From: CAZFLY01 sp964519995
GTDB lineage: Bacteria; Planctomycetota; Phycisphaerae; Sedimentisphaerales; Anaerobacaceae
Reading direction: 5' to 3'
Assembly (NCBI GenBank): GCA_964519995.1
Contig: CAZFLY010000022.1
Location: forward strand, 1 to 40,352
DNA length: 40,352 nucleotides
The translations under genes and the position numbers were made by a program. The notes under the pieces are model-generated. The model saw only the letters and a program-made list of their open reading frames with translations. It did no database searches and was not told the origin of the DNA. Positions 7,863 through 15,529 of this stretch are shown here, one piece after another (the first letter of the stretch is position 1; every line of letters begins with the position of its first letter).

Positions 7863-8483
7863 ATGAACAAAAAGGTCATAGAGAAAGTGCTTGAAATTGC
7901 CAAGATTGCACAAGAGTGTCCTGAGAATCTTCAGCAGATCTGCTTCGAGACTTTGCTCAAACACACGCTTGAGGGGGGCAAACCACCGGCATCAAGCGAC
8001 AAACCCAAACCGGAAGAGCACGAGAAGGACCAGAAGAAGACGCCGGAGAGCATTGTTGAAGAGGCCGATCAAACGCAGGATGATCTCACAAGCGCAGATC
8101 TTCATCTGAAGGCACGCAGATTCCTAGACAAGCACAGTCTTACTGTAAATGATGTCAACCAGTTGTTCTACAAAGAGGGAGACCAGATTCTCCCCTTGTA
8201 CGAGAACCTCAAGACAACGCGGACGTCTGAGAGTCAGGTGCGGATCACTCTTCTCCAGTGCCTGCATAACGCCATTCGGTCGGGGAACTTCAAGACTTCG
8301 GTGGAAGCCATCAAAGAGGAAGCTGGAACCCGCAAGTGCTATGACGTTAATAACTGGAACAACAACTTTACTAATAATGCCAGCTTGTTCGATTTTAAGC
8401 ATTACTCTAAGAAGGTGCAAACAATAAATCTTTCAGACCAAGGAAAAACTGAGCTCGCCGATTTAATCAAAGAACTGAAGTAG
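7863..8483 (+). CDS. Uncharacterised protein with helical N-terminus and C-terminal winged-helix-like region
   Basis: About 206 aa. I prefer ATG 7863, which has GGAGAAG five bases upstream, over ATG 7851, which would contain that site. Three parts are visible: an N-terminal helical segment (KVIEKVLEIAKIAQECPENL...), a charged Pro/Lys/Glu linker (about residues 45-75), and a C-terminal domain of about 120 residues (FLDKHSLTVNDVNQLFYKE..., CYDVNNWNNNFTNNASLFDF, ending TINLSDQGKTELADLIKEL). The last part reads like a winged-helix domain and recurs in hypothetical proteins I remember, but I cannot name a Pfam family. It ends four bases before the HEPN-like gene, so the two are co-translated. A DNA-binding antitoxin or sensor role is plausible. 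Confidence 0.72.
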   Translation: MNKKVIEKVLEIAKIAQECPENLQQICFETLLKHTLEGGKPPASSDKPKPEEHEKDQKKTPESIVEEADQTQDDLTSADLHLKARRFLDKHSLTVNDVNQLFYKEGDQILPLYENLKTTRTSESQVRITLLQCLHNAIRSGNFKTSVEAIKEEAGTRKCYDVNNWNNNFTNNASLFDFKHYSKKVQTINLSDQGKTELADLIKELK

Positions 8484-8487
8484 GTCT

Positions 8488-9300
8488 ATGATTGGTGAAT
8501 TGAAACAGTTTCTTGCCGACCTCAAGGCTCTGCGGAAAGACATCAGGGCAGAAAAGGTCAAACAGATTGCGAAGAATGACCTGAGGGCGCGAGCTGAGCA
8601 ACTCGGTACACGTTGGTTCAATGAGATCCTGATACAACTAAGCCAACAGGGCGGCATGTCGAGTGACATTCTCCAGAAGTACTCAGATGGATGCGGCCGA
8701 CTGATTGCACTAAGTGCGCCTAACAATCTCAAGAATAGCTACCTCGATGTTTTAGATGCTGTAATCAAACCTTTTCGCAGCGAACTCCTTCTATCTGTAC
8801 AGACAGAAGGAACGAATTATACTTCGTTGGCGCTCCTTCACAATATCCTCTCAAATCTTCCTGATCCTCAGGAGAACGACTATCTGCAAGAAGCCATCAG
8901 TTGTGCGCAGCGAGGCTTCTTTCGTGCCGCGGTAATCTTAGGATGGTGTGCTGCCATCGATCGAATTCACCGGCGCATAGGCAAGTTGGGTTTTTCCACG
9001 TTCAATGTTACATCAGCCCAAATGGCGAGTCAACAAAAGGGCCGATTCAAGAGATTTAGTTCACCCCAAAACGTCAATTCTATCGGCGAAATCAGGGAGG
9101 TCTTCGACACGCTTGTAATATGGATCATCGAGGGCATGGGGATGATAGACTCAAATCAGCACACCCGCTTGCGGAGCTGCTTTGACATGAGATGTCACTG
9201 CGCTCACCCTGGCGAAGCTCCAGTAACCGAATACAACTTGATGTCTTTCTTCTCTGACCTTAATAAGATTGTCTTCGAGAACCCCATGTTCAACATCTAA
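8488..9300 (+). CDS. HEPN-like protein, candidate ribonuclease toxin
   Basis: A 270-aa all-helical-looking cytosolic protein. Residues 136-165 (AISCAQRGFFRAAVILGWCAA...) have the look of the HEPN helix 'A..c...G.yraAvilaw.A'. Near the C-terminus MRCHCAHPGEAP gives Arg235-x4-His240, the HEPN catalytic Rx4-6H motif, followed by a terminal helix. HEPN proteins of toxin-antitoxin and abortive-infection systems cleave RNA at this motif. The assignment is by motif only; the residue after Arg is Cys rather than the usual Asn/Asp/His, with His at the next position. The N-terminal 35 residues are a charged coiled-coil-like stretch. The gene starts four bases after the preceding gene, with AAGTAGGT upstream. 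Base composition appears more balanced than in the DUF4917 gene. Confidence 0.75.
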   Translation: MIGELKQFLADLKALRKDIRAEKVKQIAKNDLRARAEQLGTRWFNEILIQLSQQGGMSSDILQKYSDGCGRLIALSAPNNLKNSYLDVLDAVIKPFRSELLLSVQTEGTNYTSLALLHNILSNLPDPQENDYLQEAISCAQRGFFRAAVILGWCAAIDRIHRRIGKLGFSTFNVTSAQMASQQKGRFKRFSSPQNVNSIGEIREVFDTLVIWIIEGMGMIDSNQHTRLRSCFDMRCHCAHPGEAPVTEYNLMSFFSDLNKIVFENPMFNI

Positions 9301-9336
9301 ATTAGAATGCTAAAAACTAGTAAAGGAATACTCAAT

Positions 9337-9346
9337 ACTAGGGACA
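9337..9346 (+). repeat. Right copy of 10-bp direct repeat ACTAGGGACA
   Basis: Exact copy of 7827-7836. The sequence that follows (GTCACCCATTTTTTC) resembles ends often seen at REP-associated or IS200-like remnants, but no transposase is present. Confidence 0.5.
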
Positions 9347-9415
9347 GTCACCCATTTTTTCTTCCCTACATTTCATTATCAATCTACAAAACCGCAATTC
9401 CCGCCAATAAAATTC

Positions 9416-9860
9416 GTATCTCGTATCTCGTGAAGCGTATCTTGTAAAGCGTACCTCGCGTGGATTCCTGCCTGCGCAGGAATGACAAACGGACGATTCA
9501 AAGAAGTATTCCGCTCCCGGATGCATCACGCCTTTAGCGACAGAAAATAACACAAAAGAAGGGAAAAGGCAAGGAAAAATCGTCGCTCGTCGTCCGTGGC
9601 TCGTGACCAGAGAAAAATAAAAAATGCAAAAATACTTAATTACCCTGATAAGGAAACTCGTGATTCGTGCTTTGTGGTTCATATTTCGTATGGATTCCGC
9701 ATCAAGTGCGGAATGACAGGAAATGAGATTGCCGCGGCCTTCGGCCTCGAAATGACTTTTTAATAGATTCCTCGGCTGCGCTCGGAATGACTCTAAAAAT
9801 GATTAATGATAATTGCTTATTGGATTGAGATTGCTTCGGCTCCGCCTCGCAATGACGTTT
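9416..9860. repeat. Array of degenerate intergenic palindromic repeats
   Basis: At least five related units: GGATTCCTG..CAGGAATGAC (9462-9485), GGATTCCGCA..TGCGGAATGACA (9692-9718), GATTGCCGCGG..CTCGAAATGAC (9727-9753), GATTCCTCGG..CTCGGAATGAC (9769-9791) and GATTGCTTCGG..CTCGCAATGAC (9829-9855). The first block is preceded by CGTATCTCGT/CGTGAAGCGTA direct repeats (9416-9458). Such hairpin repeats are typical dispersed non-coding elements. Confidence 0.75.
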
Positions 9861-9880
9861 CACGAGTCATGGGGCACGCT

Positions 9881-9920
9881 ACCCCCCAAGTTTCGACATC
9901 TTGAAACAAAACCGGGGGGT
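9881..9920 (-). terminator. Stem-loop downstream of the response-regulator gene
   Basis: ACCCCCC (9881-9887) pairs with GGGGGGT (9914-9920), and an inner GTTTC (9890-9894) pairs with GAAAC (9903-9907). It begins seven bases after the minus-strand stop at 9928. No T-tract follows on the minus strand, so it may be an mRNA-end stabiliser or Rho-assisted terminator. Confidence 0.45.
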
Positions 9921-9927
9921 GACTACG

Positions 9928-11295
9928 TCATAGGTTATATTCTTTAATTTTGCGGTAGAGAGTTCTTTCGCCGATGCCGAGGATTTTAGCTGCCTTTTCG
10001 CGGTTGCTCTTGGTTCTCGCTAATGTGTCAATGATGGCTTGTTTTTCCAATTCTTCAAGTGACACACCTGCCAGGCCAGTCGCCCTGCTGTCAGCAGCTA
10101 ATTGTGGTCTCTGCGCTATCTCCGGCGGTATGTCCTGGGCATCAAGCTGGTCACGATCGCACATTACAACCATTGTCCGGATAGCATTTTTAAGCTGGCG
10201 GATATTGCCAGGCCAATCATAACGCGAGAGAACTGCCATGGCTGAGTCACTTATCCCAGTGACCTTCAAGCCTGTTTCGGTGACAGCTTCCTTGAGAAAA
10301 TAATCCACAAGAGCCGGTATGTCCTCCACTCTGTCGCGCAAAGCGGGCAAAGAGATGTTCACACCCTTGATTCTAAAGTACAAATCTTCTCTGAATTTTT
10401 TCTTTTCTATTAGTGTCTTAAGGTCATGATTTGTAGCACTTATGATGCGAACATCGACGACAGTTGGATTGTTCGAGCCGACCGGAATGACAACGCCATC
10501 TTCGATGACGCGTAGCAGCTTTGCCTGCATATTCATCGGCATATCGCCGATCTCATCCAGGAACAATGTCCCTTTATTCGCAATCTCAAACAGTCCCTTT
10601 CGGTCACCACTGGCACCTGTAAAGGCACCTTTGACATGGCCGAATAGTTCGCTTTCCAACAAGGTTTCTGTCAGACCGGCACAATTCAAGGGTCTGAATT
10701 GCTTATCCTGCCGAGGTGAGTTTTTATGGATTGCTCTGGCCAACAACTCCTTGCCCGTGCCGGACTGGCCTTCAATCAAGACAGATATGTTAGTCGGTGC
10801 AACTCGTCGCAACACCTCAAAAATCCCCTGCATAATAGGACTGGTTCCCCATACTCCTTCGAATTCAAAATCTTCTCTTACAGGTTTGTCCCTCATAGAC
10901 TGATGGGAATAAGCTGCTGCCGCCTTTCGACTGGCCTGAGCTACAAGCGCGCGAAGCTGATCGATGTCAATTGGTTTGACAAGATAGTCGAATGCGCCTT
11001 GTTTTATAGCCTCTTTACAGGTGTCAATAGTTGCATAAGCGGTAATCAGAATCACTTCTGTCTGGACATTTTGTCTTTTTGCTTCTTCGAGTATGGCTAA
11101 ACCGTCAATGTCACTGCCTAACTTCAGGTCAGTTACGACTACATCTACCTGTTGGGTGCGCAGCATCTCTAGCGCATCCTCAGCGTTGTAGACGGCAATT
11201 GCCTTTGAAGGCAACTTTTCAATAGCTTCGACAATGCCATCTGCATGATTGCGCTCGTCATCGACAACCAGAATGATGTTTTTTTGCTCTGTCAA
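9928..11295 (-). CDS. Sigma-54-dependent response regulator (NtrC class)
   Basis: A 455-aa transcription activator with three domains. The receiver (about 1-125) has the acidic pair Asp12/Asp13, phospho-acceptor Asp56 in VVVTDLKLG, Thr85 and Lys107. The AAA+ domain (about 145-375) has Walker A EGQSGTGKE, the sigma-54 contact loop GAFTGA, Walker B GTLFLDEIGD and a second-region ALRDRVEDIPAL. The C-terminal Fis-type HTH (about 410-455) includes REKAAKILGIGERTLYRKI. It should be phosphorylated by the kinase encoded immediately upstream. The start is TTG 11295, overlapping the kinase stop (TTGA), so the pair is translationally coupled. Its targets are unknown; one candidate sigma-54 promoter is at 6215-6231. 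Confidence 0.95.
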   Translation of the reverse strand: MTEQKNIILVVDDERNHADGIVEAIEKLPSKAIAVYNAEDALEMLRTQQVDVVVTDLKLGSDIDGLAILEEAKRQNVQTEVILITAYATIDTCKEAIKQGAFDYLVKPIDIDQLRALVAQASRKAAAAYSHQSMRDKPVREDFEFEGVWGTSPIMQGIFEVLRRVAPTNISVLIEGQSGTGKELLARAIHKNSPRQDKQFRPLNCAGLTETLLESELFGHVKGAFTGASGDRKGLFEIANKGTLFLDEIGDMPMNMQAKLLRVIEDGVVIPVGSNNPTVVDVRIISATNHDLKTLIEKKKFREDLYFRIKGVNISLPALRDRVEDIPALVDYFLKEAVTETGLKVTGISDSAMAVLSRYDWPGNIRQLKNAIRTMVVMCDRDQLDAQDIPPEIAQRPQLAADSRATGLAGVSLEELEKQAIIDTLARTKSNREKAAKILGIGERTLYRKIKEYNL

Positions 11296-12146
11296 GTGGA
11301 TGCCTCGATGTCGACCTCGTCAGCAGCAAGTAAAGGCAGTTTTATGGTAAAGGACGTTCCTTTTCCAGGTTCACTGTTGACTGTGATTGTGCCTTTATGT
11401 CCTTCCACTATTTTTCTTGCCGTTGCCAGGCCCAATCCCATACCTTCCGGTCGAGATGAGTAGTAAGGTTTGAATATGTTACGCAATATATCCTTGTCAA
11501 TGCCACAGCCGGTGTCACTGATTTGTATTACTGCATTGGTCTGTTGATTATCTGTTCGTATCATTAGTTCGCCGCCATTGCTCATGGCGTATTGGGCATT
11601 GACAAATAGATTCAGTATCACCTGCTTGAGCATACGTGCGTCAATTTTGCAGATAAGTGGCTCATTTTGCAAGCCCTGTCGGATGGTTATTGAGTGACTG
11701 TAAGCTTGAGGCGAATAGAAATCTATCATGTCGCTTACAAGCTCATTGATATTAACGTTCGCCAATTGTAGCTCAGCCCTGTTAATATAACGCAAAAAGC
11801 CATCCAGTATCTCCTCAAGCCTGTCCGTTTCTTTTTGAATAATAGCTATTTTCCTACGAGCCCTTGCCAGTTTCTGTCCATCCTTATCCAAGCTCATTTT
11901 GCCGGATTCTGTAACGTCAGGAACTTGCAACTCTTCACTAATAAGCTTTAGATTAATCTTGATTGTGGAAAGTGGATTCTTGATCTCATGGGCAAGCTCA
12001 CCAGTCAATTTTGCAAGTTCTTCAAGCTGTTCAGGGTGATATTTTTTATCTGTTCTAATCTGCTGTATTCTTTTACGTAGTAACAGTACCAGCAAGGGCA
12101 TAACGATCAACAAAACGACAATAACACCACTGATAAAATGCTGCAC
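11292..12146 (-). CDS. Membrane sensor histidine kinase
   Basis: A 284-aa kinase, probably the partner of the NtrC-class regulator. One N-terminal membrane segment (about 5-23, ISGVIVVLLIVMPLLVLLL) leaves almost no extracytoplasmic domain. The H-box is GELAHEIKNPLS with His53. The HATPase_c domain shows the N-box NLFVNAQYAM, G1 DTGCGID and G2 GMGLGLATARKIVEGHKG. There is no PAS, GAF or HAMP domain, so signal input probably comes from another protein or the membrane. The start codon is GTG 12146. The stop overlaps the regulator start. About 147 bases without a gene separate it from pnp, which lies upstream on the same strand. Confidence 0.94.
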   Translation of the reverse strand: MQHFISGVIVVLLIVMPLLVLLLRKRIQQIRTDKKYHPEQLEELAKLTGELAHEIKNPLSTIKINLKLISEELQVPDVTESGKMSLDKDGQKLARARRKIAIIQKETDRLEEILDGFLRYINRAELQLANVNINELVSDMIDFYSPQAYSHSITIRQGLQNEPLICKIDARMLKQVILNLFVNAQYAMSNGGELMIRTDNQQTNAVIQISDTGCGIDKDILRNIFKPYYSSRPEGMGLGLATARKIVEGHKGTITVNSEPGKGTSFTIKLPLLAADEVDIEAST

Positions 12147-12293
12147 GTGTCTTATATCTCCAGCTCAGGACCTGCAGGGAGTAAAAGTGCAATGCTAAAG
12201 CTCAATCGACACACCTGCTTAGGATTGTGCCTGCCGATATCAGCTTCTAAATTCTCCGTCTTAGTATAGTAACCTGCCCCCTCACTTATGTCA

Positions 12294-14462
12294 TCATTTT
12301 TCTACAGGTTTTTTTTCGTCTTTTATGCCCAGCTCGGCAAGAGCAGCTCTGCGTGAGAGTTTTAATCTCCCTTGTTCATCAATCATTGTCAGCTTTACGG
12401 GTATAATATCTCCCGCTTTGCAAACGTCTTCAACGTTCTTGACGAAGCCGTCGCTGAGTTCGCTAATATGGCACAGCCCTTCAATGCCCGGTGCGATTTC
12501 AACAAACACCCCAAAGTCTTTTACGGAGACTACTTTTGCCTGCTGATATATTCGTCCCACCTGTGGAGGTTGGGTAATCGACTCTATGATTTCTTTGGCC
12601 TTCAGGTGGCCGTCGCCATCCAAACAGCTTATGTAAATAGTACCATCTTCTTCAATCTCGATTGTTGTGTCTGTTTGCTCCTGGATGCTCTTAATCATCT
12701 TGCCTGCTGGCCCAATTACTTTGCCAATGTACTCCGGGTCGATTTCCACAGTCACCAGTTTTGGTGCATACTTACTCAATTCCGCTCTTGGCTGACTAAT
12801 GACGCTGTTCATGCTATTCAGTATCTCTAAGCGAGCAGCCTTTGCACGTTCCATCGCTTCAATCATAATATCGTGAGACAATCCTTCAGCCTTGATGTCG
12901 AGTTGAATCGCTGTGATACCATCGACGGTACCGGCGACTTTAAAATCCATATCGCCAAAATGGTCTTCCTCGCCGATGATGTCGGTGAGCAGTTCATGCC
13001 GGCCATTTCCATCACTAACCATTCCAATTGATATACCCGCGACCGCATTGCTAATCGGAACACCAGCATCCATCAGGGCCAGTGAACCGCCGCAAACTGA
13101 GGCCATCGAGCTGGAACCGTTCGACTCGGTAATATCCGAGACAACACGGACCGTATAAGCAAACTTATCTTCTGGTGGTCTAACCGCCTTCAGCGCTCGT
13201 TCTGCAAGCTCGCCGTGCCCAATTTCTCTTCGGCCAGGTCCACGAATTGGCCGTGTCTCCCCAACAGAAAATGGCGGAAAGTTGTAGTGCAATGTGAAGC
13301 TTTGAGCGTACTCGTCCAGTAAACCGTCGATAATCTGTGCATCCCTAATAGTACCCAGCGTAACGCTCACGAGCGACTGTGTCTCCCCGCGTGTAAACAA
13401 CGCCGACCCATGAGTTCTTGGTAACAGACCTACCTCACATGTAATTAGACGGATATCATTGTAACCTCTGCCGTCGGGTCTCTTACCCTCAAATATAAGT
13501 TTACGGACTATTTCTCCCTCTATCTTCTCGAAGATTCGCTTGAGCATTGTCTTATCACATCTTAGCTCAATTTCCTGAAGTTGGCTTGAAGTATCCGGGC
13601 TGAGATTCTCTTGTGAGGCGCAGTATTCGGCACTAACCTGCTCAAACAACTCTTTTACGGCCGTGTTACGCTGCTGCTTACTTGGTATTTGCTTGAGCTC
13701 ATACAATTTATCTGATATTTGGGCGAGAACCTTTGTATAAACCTCTTGGTCTATTTCTATTAGGGGTATTTCCTTTTCAACAGCGACTCTTTCACAAAGT
13801 TCCTCAATCATCTCACAAACCTGTTTGACTGTTTGATGAGCTGTTAGGAGACCTTCAGCAATGATGTTTTCTGACAATTCCTTTGCACCGACTTTAATCA
13901 TGTTTATTGCATCTTTTCTTCCACCGACAAGCATGCTCATGTCGCTGGCCAGCAACTGTTTGTGTGTTGGATTGACTACAAACTCTCCATTTACTCTACC
14001 TATTCTGCACGCTCCTAACGGACCTAAGAACGGAATTTTGCTTATGGCAAGTGCTGCGCTGGCACCTATGATTGCTGGCACATCTGGGTCGTTTTCGCGG
14101 TCGGCGCTAAGCACAGAAGCTATAATCTGAACCTCCTGAAAATAACCTTCCGGAAATAACGGGCGAATAGGCCTATCAATAATTCTTGCTGTCAGGATTT
14201 CCTTAGTGGTGGGTCTTCCCTCGCGCTTAATAAAGCCGCCCGGAAATTTACCAGCGGCACTCTGTTTTTCACGATATTCGACACTCAGCGGAAAAAAGTC
14301 AATATCCTCTGACCTGGGTGGACCTGTTACCGCCGCGACAAGAACAACAGTCTCACCGTATTGAACCTGGACAGCACCATCAGCTTGCTTAGCGATTTTG
14401 CCGGTTTCGATAGAGAGGATTCTACCGCCAATTTCTCTTTCTACTTTCTGAACATCAAACAT
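12294..14462 (-). CDS. pnp: Polyribonucleotide nucleotidyltransferase (PNPase)
   Basis: Phosphorolytic 3'-5' exoribonuclease of RNA decay, 722 aa, the normal size. Two RNase PH-like domains are visible: the first begins at IGGRILSIETGKIAKQADGA, the second at KRPDGRGYNDIRLITCEVG with GSALFTRGETQ and the catalytic-loop segment DITESNGSSSMASVCG. A KH domain (about 560-620; IGKVIGPAGKMIKSIQE) and an S1 domain (about 630-700; KVVSVKDFGVFVEIAPGIEG) follow. The order rpsO then pnp on one strand is the classic bacterial operon, separated here by 127 bases. That gap probably carries processing or autoregulatory RNA structure, but I see no obvious hairpin. The C-terminal tail is short and Lys/Glu-rich. 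Confidence 0.98.
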   Translation of the reverse strand: MFDVQKVEREIGGRILSIETGKIAKQADGAVQVQYGETVVLVAAVTGPPRSEDIDFFPLSVEYREKQSAAGKFPGGFIKREGRPTTKEILTARIIDRPIRPLFPEGYFQEVQIIASVLSADRENDPDVPAIIGASAALAISKIPFLGPLGACRIGRVNGEFVVNPTHKQLLASDMSMLVGGRKDAINMIKVGAKELSENIIAEGLLTAHQTVKQVCEMIEELCERVAVEKEIPLIEIDQEVYTKVLAQISDKLYELKQIPSKQQRNTAVKELFEQVSAEYCASQENLSPDTSSQLQEIELRCDKTMLKRIFEKIEGEIVRKLIFEGKRPDGRGYNDIRLITCEVGLLPRTHGSALFTRGETQSLVSVTLGTIRDAQIIDGLLDEYAQSFTLHYNFPPFSVGETRPIRGPGRREIGHGELAERALKAVRPPEDKFAYTVRVVSDITESNGSSSMASVCGGSLALMDAGVPISNAVAGISIGMVSDGNGRHELLTDIIGEEDHFGDMDFKVAGTVDGITAIQLDIKAEGLSHDIMIEAMERAKAARLEILNSMNSVISQPRAELSKYAPKLVTVEIDPEYIGKVIGPAGKMIKSIQEQTDTTIEIEEDGTIYISCLDGDGHLKAKEIIESITQPPQVGRIYQQAKVVSVKDFGVFVEIAPGIEGLCHISELSDGFVKNVEDVCKAGDIIPVKLTMIDEQGRLKLSRRAALAELGIKDEKKPVEK

Positions 14463-14589
14463 ATACTACCTCGTAGACAATCTTGTAGGCTGGGTTATGG
14501 AACAACTTTCATCTCAACTGGAGTGCCAAGCATTTATGGGTGACACGTAAGTTACTGTCGCTTTTATGTTGCTGTGTTCTCATGGTTTG

Positions 14590-14856
14590 CTACTTTCGTA
14601 AGCCGAGTCGGGATATGGTTTCTTGATAGCGCTTGATGCTTTTTCCGCTGATGTACTTAAGTAATGCTGTTCTTGTCCCAACCATCTTGAGTAGACCGCG
14701 CCGAGATGAGTGGTCCTTTTTATGGATTTTGAGGTGCTCGGTGAGGTCGTTGATTCTTCGTGTCAGCAGTGCAATCTGCACCTCTGCAGAGCCTGTGTCG
14801 CCGGCATGGGTCTCAAAGTCATGTATAGTTACTTGTTTTTCTTGTTTTGTAAACAT
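14590..14856 (-). CDS. rpsO: 30S ribosomal protein S15
   Basis: An 88-aa protein of the small ribosomal subunit that binds the 16S rRNA central domain. It matches the family end to end: HAGDTGSAEVQIALLTRRIN (residues about 16-35), LTEHLKIHKKDHSSRRGLL (about 38-56), and LLKYISGKSIKRYQETISRL. In many bacteria S15 represses its own mRNA through a leader pseudoknot. The 210 bases upstream contain A/T-rich sequence, but I could not identify such a structure. The start is ATG 14856 with a weak ribosome site (TTGAAGC). Confidence 0.98.
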   Translation of the reverse strand: MFTKQEKQVTIHDFETHAGDTGSAEVQIALLTRRINDLTEHLKIHKKDHSSRRGLLKMVGTRTALLKYISGKSIKRYQETISRLGLRK

Positions 14857-15067
14857 AGCTTCAATAAATATCCCCTATATTCACTTCCAATAAATATATT
14901 TCTATATGATACAAAACCTGAATACTAATCTTGCTTGACCAAATTTGCAAGCCTTTTCCAACATGTACTTAAGAAAAATATTTGCAGTCGTCGGCGTTCG
15001 GTTTCCGCATTATCGGCTGTCCTGCTAAGCTCCAGACGAGATTTTGAAAGGGTTTGGTCTAAACATG

Positions 15068-15484
15068 CTAAGTTCTTTTTTTTCTTTTTGCCTCAAGGAA
15101 GGCTTCTAATATCTCCGCAGCAGCCACAGCATCGAGATACTTTTTCTTTTTGTCTTTTTTCAGATCTACTGCTGCGAGTTTTTCTTCAGCACTGAAGCTG
15201 CTTAGCCGTTCATCCTGGAAAAACACTGGAATATCGAGCTGTTCCTTCATTTGCTCAGCGAATTTCATGACAAGCATAGCTTGAGAACCGCAGGAGTTGT
15301 CCATATTCAAAGGCAGTCCCAACACAACGGCTCCAATACCTTCAGTTTTGACTATATCCGCAATTTTTCTTAATAATCCTTTTTGACTGTGGAGGACCAG
15401 AAGCGGTGAGGCAATAGTCTCAGCAGCATCACAGATCGCCAACCCAGTGCGCTTAGTACCGTAATCGATCGCTAAATACCTCAT
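15068..15484 (-). CDS. ruvX: Putative pre-16S rRNA nuclease / Holliday junction resolvase YqgF
   Basis: A 138-aa RNase H-fold protein of the YqgF/RuvX family, linked in E. coli to 16S rRNA 5'-end maturation. Motifs: MRYLAIDYGTKRTGLAICD (catalytic Asp7), VVLGLPLNMDNSCGSQA (family signature GLP.n.dG), FQDERLSSFSAEE (catalytic Glu), and the final acidic segment KYLDAVAAAEILEAFLE. It ends in a basic tail (EAKRKKRT). Genes rpsO and pnp lie downstream on the same strand (211-base gap) and the guanylyltransferase lies 45 bases upstream. The order fits an RNA-processing neighbourhood. Confidence 0.92.
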   Translation of the reverse strand: MRYLAIDYGTKRTGLAICDAAETIASPLLVLHSQKGLLRKIADIVKTEGIGAVVLGLPLNMDNSCGSQAMLVMKFAEQMKEQLDIPVFFQDERLSSFSAEEKLAAVDLKKDKKKKYLDAVAAAEILEAFLEAKRKKRT

Positions 15485-15529
15485 CGTCTGTCGAATGAAT
15501 TGCCGTGCTGGCTTATATAATTTTTTTGG

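Larger units (their letters stand above)
9301..9927. other. 627-bp repeat-rich intergenic region
   Basis: No gene is supported. It holds the right ACTAGGGACA repeat, direct repeats of CGTATCTCGT type (9416-9460), several imperfect palindromes ending in GGAATGAC or GCAATGAC (9462-9856), and a strong stem-loop at 9881-9920. A minus-strand open frame (9338-9682) is the conceptual translation of these repeats (contains CHSCAGRNP) and is not a gene. Confidence 0.75.

Noticed and set aside
9338..9682. 114-codon minus-strand open frame
   Set aside because: It is the translation of intergenic repeats (CHSCAGRNP, repeated RYASRDTRYE-like residues), with no ribosome site and no domain.
9412..9860. Possible CRISPR array
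   Set aside because: The repeats are palindromic, of unequal length and irregularly spaced; there are no uniform spacers and no cas genes.
14463..14589. RNase III-type leader hairpin of pnp
   Set aside because: Expected by analogy with E. coli, but I could not draw a convincing long stem in these 127 bases.
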